This document shows positions 45,626-56,300 of a stretch of DNA of 64,000 bases, in pieces. Source of the DNA: Hemileia vastatrix (lineage: Eukaryota > Basidiomycota > Pucciniomycetes > Pucciniales > Zaghouaniaceae); the NCBI GenBank assembly GCA_030280995.1, contig JASXTE010000015.1, positions 17,374,001-17,438,000 on the forward strand, written 5' to 3'. The translations under genes and the position numbers were made by a program. The notes under the pieces were generated by a model. The model was not told where the DNA came from and searched no databases. It saw nothing but the letters and a program-made list of their open reading frames with translations. The stretch's first letter is position 1, and each line of letters starts with the position of its first letter.

Positions 45626-46126
45626 AAAAAATCTTCCTTGTATATATTCCCTGTAAATTGTATATTACCCTGTAAAAAAACTGTAATATTATTATTTTTA
45701 TTTTCCCTTAATTTTCCTATGAGAATTCTACAACTGCGAGATGAGTTGCCTTCAAAAATTATCATCTTTTTTCTAAGCAGCACCCTTCTACTAAATGCCT
45801 ATGAATGATGAAACGACAATAATAAATAAAATAAAAAAATAACAACTTGAGGTTGTTGCTACTTTCTATAGCAGCAAATACTTCCCCTGCGTTGTACATG
45901 CATGCGCTCTCTTGTAATCTTCAGATCTTCGCAATGTATGACTTTCCCTTGACTGCAACAGATTTGCCTTCCCTTGGGTCCTTCATTATGATGAAAATTT
46001 TTCCCTATCTTCTTAGAAACCATCCAGCGCTCAAGTCAAACATGGTGCACTGGTGACTTCTCTATAATGCCATGTTATCTTATAAATAGCCCTTCTAATA
46101 ACCTAGATCTCTTTCATCCAAATATT
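45626..46126 (+). other. Spacer between the two antisense genes of E
   Basis: AT-rich, with TGTAAATTGTATATT and AATAATAAATAAAATAAA near 45815-45835 that could serve polyadenylation of gene 1. It ends with the promoter of gene 2. Nothing coding recognised. The whole spacer is missing from F. Confidence 0.4.
46077..46088 (+). promoter_or_regulatory. Candidate TATA box of E antisense gene 2
   Basis: TCTTATAAATAG, about 45 bp before the ATG at 46127. A CCAGCGCTC palindrome lies about 50 bp further upstream. Confidence 0.45.
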
Positions 46127-46923
46127 ATGACTCAATATCGTACCGTCCCAAAAGATCAAGCGTGCTTGTTTTGTAAACGCCGCAACTTTCATTGTACATT
46201 TTCTAAACCTTGGGGGTATGCCTCCTTTAGACCTGCCTGTGACAATTGCTTTACATACCACAAAACTTGCAATATCTCTTTAAACCAGAATACTCCTCTG
46301 CATACTGGTTATATTTTCTTTCCACCTAGCTCTACTAGTAGTGCCCCCATAGCTACAACCACTAGTCCCACTATTTCCGCTAATAATAATGTTCCTTATG
46401 AATCTCCATCGCTTCCTAGTTTTCCCAGGCGCAAAATATCTATTCAGCCTAGCGCTACACCTTCTTCCTCTCCGAGCTCCAATGCTTCTATGCGCTCAGG
46501 CTCCACTGCAGCTGCTCCTTACGCGGTTACCATTACTTTGCCATCAGCGTGCCCACAAAACTTATTAGCAAGTAAGTATCCTTTATTATACTTACGCTTC
46601 CTTTACCCACTGACTCTTTTTCAGGCTTCAATGAATCCATCTCCCTGGGATGGGTTCCTATTCCTTTACCCTTAGTCCATTGCATGCAAATGTTTTCCAG
46701 ACTTTGTCTTATATATGACGCTATGTCTCTATCCTACTCTAATGCACCAGCTTTTTCTGAAGCTGAACTTGAAGCTCGCTATACCCATATAGAAATGATA
46801 TGTCAGCTAATGAACAAAATCAGCTCATCAACTATTCTTGGATTCCCCGCCAATCCCCGTCATTTTGTCATGCCTGAAGACTGGAAAGGATATCCTATTA
46901 GATTTCACTCTGATACTGAATAG
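46127..46923 (+). CDS. Antisense gene 2 of element E, Zn2Cys6-like protein (two exons, open)
   Basis: Exons 46127-46571 and 46625-46923, intron GTAAGT..TTTCAG. 248 codons including TAG, no internal stop. N-terminal cysteines CX2CX6CX14CX2CX6C (CLFCKRRNFHC .. CDNCFTYHKTC) fit the fungal binuclear zinc cluster except for a slightly long middle loop. A Ser/Thr/Pro-rich linker (residues ~65-145) follows, then a C-terminal region (FNESISLGWVPIPLP .. YDAMSLSY .. ELEARYTHIEMI .. MPEDWKGYP) shared with the F gene. The middle loop lacks the basic RxxKxKC signature of classic activators, so DNA binding is inferred, not shown. E pol on the opposite strand is broken several times, yet this gene is intact. 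Confidence 0.75.
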
Positions 46924-47211
46924 CCCACTAGCGCTTTTCCTTATGAGCCTCCTCTGTCCATTCTCCCTGTACATAGTCTTCATATATTTGTCATGCTATG
47001 GCTTCACATAATCTTTTTAGAAATGGCGCTATTTTATTACACCTGTCTTCCATACTATAGAGCGCCTAACTTTGCTCCCTCTACTTTCTTTAAAAGACTG
47101 TAAACCCTAAAAAATTCATAAATAAACCTTTATATCATAAAACTTTACCACCTTTACTGCAATACAGCAATATACCATGTAAAATAAGAATTGAACTGTA
47201 GAGCGCCTCAT

Positions 47212-47397
47212 CTATAAATCGCTATTCCACTCCTGGTTAGTTAACCCATTAGCTAAATCCCCAGCGTCTTTTGCGTTTTCATGATACACATCTCCTTTAA
47301 TCCAATTACCTATTTTGTCATGTCCCCTCAAACAATGAAAATATAAGATTTCATTTTCCTCTACACCCTTATCTAAGCGCTTGTGCCAGTTTCCTGT
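47212..47397 (-). pseudogene. Chromodomain-like C-terminal segment of element E
   Basis: Minus-strand frame matching 39041-39226: WHKRLDKGVEENEILYFHC, RGHDKIGNWIKGDVYHENA, LTNQEWNSDL, then TAG. Both copies stay open over 61 codons although pol around them is broken, which supports a coding role. It is possibly spliced to pol through a CAG acceptor at its left edge. Confidence 0.4.
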
Positions 47398-47501
47398 TCA
47401 GCCATAGTCCGCCTAACTTCCAGTTAGCGCCCTCTATCCATCACAACTGTATCAAAGCCTCCTGTGAGTCCTCTTAGAAAAACAAAACTTAACATAACTT
47501 G

Positions 47502-49520
47502 TTAGTTTAACCTCTTCCCGGAGGTATTATTCTGGTAGTTTTTCCTCCTCCGGAGGTTATCTTGTATCACTGGAACACCCCTTGGGTAGAATCTTTTGAT
47601 CTGATCTCCAGCCACACGTCGCTTCCACTCAGTACCATCCAATTCCTCCAGTAAATAAGACCCCCCATTTATCTGCTTTCTTATCCTATATGGACCGTTC
47701 CATCTGTCAGAAAACATCTTGCCCCATTGGCTTTCTAAACTTCTATTATAAACCAAAACCAAATCTCCCGGGTTCAATGGCTTCCTTAACATATGCGCTA
47801 AACGCTCATCCCAATATTTAACTGACTTGTCACGGATCTGAATCATTCTATCATATGCCTTCTCCACAAACTTGTCCTTTCTTTCAAGCTGTGCTACCCT
47901 CGCTAGAATTAAATCTTCAGTCAAGCGCACTTGATCCTAGTCACATCCTAGAATTGATCCAGCCTCCAGATCAATTGGTAATACCGCCCTTTGACCAAAC
48001 ATCAGTTCATACGGTGAAAAACCTGTTGTCCTTTTAACTGAAATCATGTCCGCAAACAAACCTAATGGAAAATAGTTCTTCCATTTTGCCCCATTATTTC
48101 CACATAGTTTAACTAGCGCATCTTTTATAACTTGATGCCCTCTTTCTATCATTCCCTCTGCTTCAGGATAATATAGTGTTGCAACTTGTAACTTTGCGCC
48201 AATGCCTTTTACTACCTCTTTGAATTCTCCAGAAAATTCAGCGCCACCATCTACGGTTACCTTCTTCATTACCCCATACCTGTAAATCCATTCTTTCTTC
48301 AAAAATTTGGCTACATTACTCGCCTTGAGATTTACAAACAGCGCTGCTTCAATCCATCCTGATAGATCATCCCTGGCTACTACCAAGTATTTAAAGCGTC
48401 CTTCTTTTATATGAACTGCATCTAAACTAACCCTACCAAAAACAGTATCTTTGCCCATCGCTCTACCTTTCTCTTTTGGCTTTGTGTAACTCCTGCGCTG
48501 ACATTCAGAACAAGATTTAACCCAATCTCTTATTTTTTTTCATATTGGGCCACCAGAATCTTTCCCTAACTCTGCAATACGTCTCATCTTGACCTCTATG
48601 TCCTAAATTCTCATGTAACTCCCTGAGTATCTTCTCCTTCCCTTCCCTAGTTTGAACAACTAACTGAGGAGACAAAGCTTGATTCTTCTATAACTTCCCA
48701 TTTTTAATAAAATAACCTTTAGCGCTCTTCTTAATGTTGCGCCAACCCTTTTTATTGAAAAAATCTGGTAGACTACTACCTTCCAAATATAACCTTAACA
48801 ACTCTACTCCTTTATTAGTAGATGTGTCGTCTTCAGAATACTCCCCTTCTTCGAGATGAGTACTACTGTCTTGACTTCCCCTTGAATCATCTTCATCATC
48901 TGACTCTTCCACTACCTCACCTTGCGCACTTCTTGTGGCTACGTTAGCTTCAGCATCCCCCAAATCCTGTTGCAGACTACCCTTGCTACAAACATCCTTT
49001 GCATTGTCAATATCTATTTTTATGTCTTTATGGACCTTCCCCATTACTAGTTTATTGTCATCACAGAAATTACTGTTAAATTTTCATAACAATAATCCAT
49101 CCCATTTACCAATTTCTTATTTTCTTCCAATTCTTCCGCTTCCGAGTCTTCTTCACACAGCGGTCTTCTTGACAATGAATCCGGAATAGTGAAAAATTTT
49201 CCTGGTTTATGGACTAAATCAAAAGAAAACAAATTAATCTGCCCTACCCACCTTGTCATGGGTGCATCTGGTAAACTCGGGCTACTAATCATTTGCACCA
49301 ACGATAGCGCATCAACCTGCAGCTCAAAATGCTGCCCCCAAAGCATCCATTGTAGCTTCTTAAGAATCTTTGCTACTCCCAATAACTCCAACTTGGACTG
49401 AGAGTACCTGGACTCCACTTTGGTAAAAGTCTTAGACTCATAAAGGACAGGTCTATCATTACCTTCCTCATCCTCCTGCATCAAAACTGCACCCACCACA
49501 GACACACTAGAATCTACCGC
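47502..49520 (-). pseudogene. Pol C-terminal half of element E (RNase H to integrase end)
   Basis: Begins at the D insertion inside RNase H (VDSSVSVVGAVLMQ), then ESRYSQSKLELLGVAKIL and QVDALSLVQMI. A frameshift follows near 49065 and an acidic linker (49044-48688) ends at TAG 48688-48690. Integrase is open from 48458: LDAVHIKEGRFKYLVV, TVDGGAEFSG, EGMIERGHQ, with DDE residues present. TAG 47937-47939 replaces a tryptophan seen in F (CDWD). The GPY/F-like end (WNGPYRIRKQINGG) runs to 47502. A shortened loop in the final stem-loop unit shifts the last codons. Confidence 0.85.
47504..47558 (-). repeat. Two stem-loop-TAAACT units at the end of E pol
   Basis: On the minus strand: CCTC CGGAG GAGG AAAAACTA (47536-47558, loop one base short) and CCTC CGGGAA GAGG TTAAACTA (47504-47526). 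Equivalent to the units at the end of F, D and C pol. Confidence 0.75.
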
Positions 49521-50629
49521 TGTGGTAGCCTAAAGTTTAGTATGGCACCTAAGTACGTAAATGGAGTTATTACGGCATGCAAGATTGGTGTTATTATTTT
49601 TATATAAAAGGGTTTTATTTAATTTATTTGAGTTTTAAATATGAAGAAATTGGTCACGAGCGAATGCCTACACAAAAACAATTTATTTTACGGAGAAAAC
49701 TTATTTTTACGGTCTGAAAAATTTATAAGTATCAAGTCCAGTCACTCAAGAACCTTGGGAAATTTTCCCAGAATTTTTACTATTTTTCTTATATTTTTAA
49801 ATGAATTTTAAAGTTTTATAGAAATATTTACGTTTTCAGAAATTACTTAACTTTGATGAATTTTCACGGGGTAATTAGAGCTGCGCAGACTGCGAAAATT
49901 AGTTGGTATGTAAAGGGGACGTAGCTCTATCATGTGTTATTTTTCTAGATTTTTTATTATAGTTTTTAAGGTTCTAATTGAGTCCGGAGGTCCAGACGAA
50001 CTCCGTATGGACTCTGCTTTGACTCCGTACGGGCTCCGGATTGACTCTGGGAGAGCTCTGGAGGGGAAAACTTAGGCATGTGACTAGGAATACTTAAGCG
50101 CCTCTCAAACTCGAAATTGAGAGGGGGGACACAACATACAGCTTAATCATTAACCACCACGGTCTCATTTTTTATTACTCAACAAATTAAATAAATTTGT
50201 AATACCCTTATAACTCTATATTCTATATATAACATTTTAGAAATACTACTCAACAATTTAAATCACACTTCATACAGGGTATCTTTAGAAAGGTCTTCAT
50301 CACTGGGACTTGATTATTGCTGTCTCATAAAAATTCAAATAATTAAAAAAAACATAAAAGTCAATCTTTTCAGATCTTTCACTGGTACACCTTAATTGTT
50401 GTAATCAGTATTTCTTTTCTCAACAGCCACAATCATTAAATCTCAATAAGCGTTAATTATTTTAGAGTTTCATTATTTTATCAATCAGAACCAAGTAGAC
50501 TTGTTAGCTTAGTGATTTAGAATATCCATTTTGTTATTTTATTGGAAGGATGGGGTTTTCAGCTAAATCCACATATCTCCTCCGGATTCTGCTTACAGCA
50601 AGGCGACTGTAAGAGTTTACCTTACCATA
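49521..50629 (+). repeat. 5' LTR of element D
   Basis: 1109 bp, TGTGGTAGCC to CTTACCATA (both LTRs end CATA). Contains a long block of CCG/CGG triplets near 49983-50045 and the perfect repeat CTCAAACTCGAAATTGAGAG. The 3' copy at 61207-62326 is 1120 bp; the difference is mainly an extra CCGTACGGACT in the triplet block. Confidence 0.93.
49983..50045 (+). promoter_or_regulatory. Cluster of CCG/CGG triplets in LTR D
   Basis: Contains TCCGGA twice, CTCCGTATGG and the inverted pair CCGTACGG (50025-50032). The 3' LTR has the same cluster with two CCGTACGG copies (61711-61718, 61722-61729). Paired CGG triplets are the usual binding sites of fungal Zn2Cys6 proteins (family knowledge). D itself encodes such a protein, so self-regulation is possible but unproven. 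Confidence 0.4.
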
Positions 50630-50631
50630 GT

Positions 50632-50648
50632 TGGTGCCCAACATGGGG
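50632..50648 (+). promoter_or_regulatory. Primer binding site of element D
   Basis: TGGTGCCCAACATGGGG, two bases after the LTR; two changes from the tRNA-Lys-like site of element C. Confidence 0.8.
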
Positions 50649-50805
50649 TTCAATTTCTCTAGATTTCTTTAAAGACTTACTTGGATCAAGAACGTTCTTA
50701 GCCTGCAAGAGGCTTATTTTCTGGAACTCTAATTGGATCTTTGTTAATGGCCTGCAAGAGGCTTGTTATTTTATCGATTGTTAACGCTTTTTATTACTTA
50801 TTGGG

Positions 50806-53390
50806 ATGTCTTCTTCTGCTGTTGCATCTGGATCTTCTAACCCTCTTACTCCCTCTGTTAGGATTGTTTCTTGGGATGGCCCAAAGTTTGATGGGGAGGA
50901 GGTTAAATGGTTCATTAGCAGTTATGAAGCTGCTGCTGCTGTTGATGGTGCTTCTCATGTGGATATGATGAAGCAAGTTAGGTTTTTTATTGCTGATAGG
51001 GAGGTGGAAAAAGAGGTTATTGCTATGCAGGCATTCAAGGACAAGGATTGGGTTAAGCTTTCTAAAGCTATGGTTGATAGATGGGGTGTTAGGTTTACTA
51101 TGATGGACCTCAATAAAATTGTTGGAGACTGGCAAGCAAAAGGTGGAGTTTCTTCTATGGCTGACTTCAAAAAGCTCTGTGTTCAGTTTGATGAAGTGGT
51201 GGAATATCTCATATTGGTGGATGAGTTAGTGCATGAGAATCAAGCAAAAGATTTGTTTTGGACAGCATGCAGCAGGGATATTCGTATGGACGTCTTGAAG
51301 GATCTTTCAAGAAAAGATTTGATGAAGGAACTGCCTAATGGTGAGCAGAAACTTCCGGCTCTGGAGGTTATCAAAGAGAACATTCAAGCCCATCTAAAGT
51401 TATTGGCGTTGGACAAATATCAAGAGTCATGCACTCAATATGTTAGCAAGGTTAGCGAAGTTTTGGCCAAAAACAATGATATTATGGTCAAAGCCCAGGA
51501 GGCCAAGAAGGCTCAAATGGGATTACCTGCTGCTAAAGTTGAGGGCAATGTAGATAATAAGATGGTTGATCATTTGGCCGATTTAACTAAACAATTAAAA
51601 ATATTTGTTCAAGAAACTCAGAAGGCTAACAAGGCCCCAATCGCTTCTTCGTCGACGTCGACTTCTTATCAGTCCAGAGGTTATGAACGTCGAAATTATA
51701 ATGGCAATAATAATGGTAACCGCTTCCCAGGCAATGGGAGAAATGGTGGGAATGGTGGTAATGGATATAGAGGTGGCTACGATTAGCCAAAGGTGTGCTC
51801 CTATTGTAATAGGAGGGGGCACAGAGCAACAGTTTGTTTTGCTCTTGATAAGGATATGGATGCTGGGCGAGTTTTATTTGATGGTAAAGTTTATAAATTT
51901 CCTGATGGTTCGTTCATCAAGCCCAGTGATGGACAGTCTCCTTCTGATTTGGTCAGAAGAAGTTTAACGGCTGAAAGGAGAGCCAGATTTGAAGAGGTGA
52001 CGGATGAAGATGTTAATGCCAATGGTGGTAAAGCTGAAAAGGGCAAGGAGAAAGAGGTCAGTAAAGCCACATTTTCTACTTCTTTTGGTGGTTTAGAGCT
52101 GGCGACGGTTGCCCAGGTGGAGGGTAGCTGTATGGCTGGCAAATACGATGTTAATGCTGCTAGAAGAGCAGCTGCTACTAAGGCGAAAAGTAGCATTCAG
52201 AGCCAATTGAGGGCTAATCCTGGCAAGGCCAATAAAAAAGTGAACCCTTACTCTAAGGACAAGAATTCTAGTGCTCAAACTGCAGCCAACAAATTGAACC
52301 CTTACTCTAAGGACGAATTATATAAAATGCAGAAGGGGATTGCTGATATGGGGCCCCCTAGTTATGGAAAGTTTGATTTAAATGGTGAGCCTATGCCAGA
52401 GGATGATTTGGATTCTGAGGAGGACGTACCGTTGGCGTCTCTACCCAGACCAAGTTTTAGCGGTCCCATCCCAATGGAGGGAGTAAGAAGGACTAGCAAT
52501 GGATCAGGATTAGTGCAAGAAGCTGGTGACGGAGTTAGGGTTATAGAAAGTGAAGATGTTATAATGGGGGGTGAAGATGGCTCAGTTGGACCTCAAGAGG
52601 TACCCAGGGCCAAGGTTGTTAAATCAAAGGTCCAGTATGAGCGGTCAGTAGTTTCTGGTCAAGCTAATGCGATGGACGCAGTTTTGAATAGGGTGAATCA
52701 ACTGCAGATTCCCTTATCTTTAGGGGAGTTATTTACGATTAGTCCGGCGCTTGCTGAAAAGCAAAAGAAGCATTTGACGAGGCGTCGGGTTTCCACTGGA
52801 GAGGTGGAATATATTTGTGAAAATGCTGAAAAGTTTGGGGAAGATGTAGATACACATTTTTCCGCTCCCCTGGGTTACCTGGTGGTAACTCTTAACGGTA
52901 AAGAAGTAAAGGCCTTGGTCGATTCAGGGTCTCAAATTAATTTAATTTCATTGGAGCAAGCGACGAGTATAGGCTTACCAATTAAAAGTGGCACTGGGGG
53001 AAACCTCAGAGGCATTGGAGGGCATGCAACAGAGCTGATGGGTACAGCTGAGCATGTCAGGTTAGGCATTGGTGGATCTGTTGGTAAGGTTCACTTTTAT
53101 GTGGCCAGAGGAGCAGTCAAAACTGTACTTGGTGGTCCTTTATGATGGATTTTGAGGCCAGGATAGGGTATCAAGCTGGCATGGGGATTAGTTTGGAGAT
53201 CACTGGTGAAGATATGCGGAGGTTACGTATGTGGTTAGCACCTCCTGGAGATGAAGGTTGGGAAACACAGCCAGGGATTACTACTCTGTGCCAGTGTTGT
53301 GTTTGCACCAAGAAGCGGCATATAAAACGGACGGCTTCTGGTGAATTATGTTTGTTGGAAAGGGATGAATGCCCTCATTTTTTGGGGTAG
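50806..53390 (+). pseudogene. Gag-protease of element D, one stop and one frameshift
   Basis: ATG 50806 (MSSSAVASGSSN). The capsid-like domain (WDGPKFDGEEVKWFISSYE) is followed by a Gly/Asn-rich stretch and TAG at 51784-51786 just before the CCHC zinc knuckle CSYCNRRGHRATVC (51796). The frame is open again to 53145 through the protease motif VDSGSQINLIS. A one-base loss near 53140 shifts the end; the shifted frame 53142-53390 continues MDFEARIGYQAGMG and a cysteine cluster CQCCVCTKK. The pol frame starts at ATG 53369, overlapping the gag-protease end by 22 bp in another frame. The duplicated KLNPYSKDELYKM / KVNPYSKDKN segment near 52240-52330 is a short internal repeat. Confidence 0.85.
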
Positions 53391-56300
53391 CAGGGGCTGA
53401 TCACTCTAATGTTGTAATCTCTCCTCAGAATGAGATCCCGGATTGCAATAGGTCAGCTCACTTGGAGATAATTCAAGTGGATTCTCAATTATTTTCTGTT
53501 AATATTACTTTGGAGTGCAAATACGTTTTGGACTTTTCTATATGTTTATTGGATTTACCCTGTTTTTCTATTAAATTTAAAAATGGTGAAAAAGGCAAAA
53601 TGGGCCAAATTAGGTTGGATAAAGATTGGAAGGGTATGTTTTATGACCTCCAGCAAGAGGGTAAACTGCAAAAATCTTATCAAAATCCAATAAAAAATCT
53701 CAGTATAATTAAAACACAAAAAAATAATTTTTGTGAAAATGTTATTCCGGACCTCCAGCAAGAGGTTAAACTGCAAGTATCTCCTTCTATTTTGGGCCTC
53801 CAGCAAGAGGTTAAACTGCGAAAATCTCATCAAAACTCGATTAGAAATCTCAGTATAAGTAAAACACAAAAAAATAATTTATGTGAAAATTTTATTCCGG
53901 GCCTCCAGCATGAGGTTAAACTGCAATTATCTCCTTCTATTCCGGACCTCCAGCAAGAGGGTAAACTGAAAAAATCACATCAAAATACAATAAAAAATCT
54001 CAGTATAATTAAAACACAAAAAAATAATTTTTGTAAAAATTCAATTCCGGTCCTCCAGCAAGAGGTTAAACTGCCAACTTTCTTTACGGGCGATTTACTG
54101 TTGGATAAGGGAAGCAAAGGTGTTGGAAAATCTGTTTATAAATTAAACGAGGGAAAGGAGAAAAGGGTAAAATTTAAAAATGAAATAAAATATTTTTCTA
54201 ATTTTTCTTATTCTGATTCTGGCGATGAAGAAGATTCATTTGATGAAATTTTTAATGGCGATACAAAAGTAAATGTTATACCTCAAGCTTATTTAGATGT
54301 AGACGCAGCCAAATATAAGAAGGTATCAAATAAAGTTCGACCTATTAATGAACTGCTACCTGCTGAATTAAATCCACCTTTGAGAAGACCAAGGTTATCA
54401 AGAGATCCTTATGAAAGTCCCTTGGTAAAGAAACCGCCTGAATTTTCTGAGACTTCAAGAATCACTTTTGAGAGACTGGGTGTTGTTAATTTTGGACCTG
54501 ATGGTTGGTTGTCTGGAGAAGAGAAGAAGTTGTTGTTGGATGTGATGGTCAAGCGCGAGAAGGCCATTGCTTTTGTAGAAGAGGAGAGGGGTGTGTTGAA
54601 GCATTCCTATGGGGAGCCTTACAAGATTCCTGTGGTATGTCATGAACCGTGGCAGCAGAAACCGATTCCTATTCGGGCTGCATTAAAAGAAGCCTATATT
54701 GAAGTTGTCAGAGAACGGATACGCACTGGACTGTATGAGCAATCAACATCAAGTTATTCTAGTCCGGTATTTTGTATCAAGAAACCAAATGGCAAGCTTA
54801 GAGTTGTTCATGATCTTAGGGAATTAAATAGGGTTACAATAAAGGATGCTGGGATACCTCCTAGTGCTGAGGAGTTTGTTGAAGCGTTTGCAGGGAGAGT
54901 GTGTTTTGGTTTGGGAGATATTATGGGTGGATATGATGAGAGAGAGTTACATCTGGACTCAAGGCCTCTCACTACATTCGATACACCACTTGGACGTTTA
55001 CAGTTAACAAGATTACCTCAAGGAGCAACAAATTCGGTTGCAGTTTATCAAGCTCAGATGGCTTGGATCCTTCAAGACAAAATTCCACAATATGCTGGAA
55101 TCTTTATAGATGATGGAGGAATTAAGGGACCAACAACCGACTATGATAACCAGGTGTTGGAAGAGAATCCCGGGATACGCAAATTCATTTGGGAGTTTGC
55201 AATTACTTTAGAAAGAATCTTGTTTCGAATTGAAGAGGCTGGTTTAACTATTTCAGGTTCAAAATTTTCATGTTGTGTGCCAGCCCTAGAAATATTAGGC
55301 CATGTTGTATGTAGAGAGGGTAGGATTATGTCCAAGAAGAAAGTTAACAAAATTCAGTCCTGGCCAAGACCCAAGAATACGACCGAAGTTAGAGGGTTTT
55401 TAGGCGTTTGCGTATATGTTAGAATGTTTATCAAGGACTTTTCTTCATTGGCAGCTCCATTGAGACGGTTAACGAGAAAGGATGCAGACTGGGAGTGGGA
55501 TGAAGAGTGTGAGAAGGCGTTTGTGAAGTTGAAGGAGGTTGTAGGGAAGGATTTAGTCCTGCACAAGTTGGATTATTGAAAAGAAGCTGGCAGAATTTAT
55601 TTAGCAGTTGATTCAAGTCAGGTTGCAGCTGGGGCGGTTCTGTCTCAGATGGATAAAGCTGGTTACATCAGGCCAGTTAGGTATGAATCTGTAGTATTTA
55701 CTGAGGTCGAATCAAGATATTCTCAACCAAAATTGGAATTATGTGGTGTGGCAAAAATACTGAAGAAACTTCAGCATATTTTGTGGGGGAAACATTTTGA
55801 GTTGCAAGTGGATGCAAAATCTTTAATCCAGATGATTAATTCCCCAAGTTTACCGAACGCACCCATGACGAGATGGGTAGCTTGTATTCAACATTTTTTG
55901 TTTGATTTAGCTCATAAGCCTGGCAAAACTTTTACTATGCCAGATGGTTTATCAAGGAGACCACCCACTGAAGAAGATTCAGACTCAGATAAGTTCGATG
56001 AAGATATAACTATTATCAAAGCCAGCACTAAAGGAGCTGAAGACTTTCCATACCTCCCCCATGAGGTTAAACTGGCAGGACTATTGTGTTTAGATTATGG
56101 TGATGATGACCTCCACCAAGAGGATAAACTGGAAAATAGTTTTTATGTTAATAAAGGTGTTGGAAAAGGTGTAGATAAATTTGGTAGAAAGGAGGTAGAA
56201 GAAGATGTGGTGTATGTAGAGGAAGATGGATTGGTAGTGTGGGATAGTAGTAATTTAAGGAATGGTGTATATGTTGGAGAATTAGAGAATTTAAATAAAA

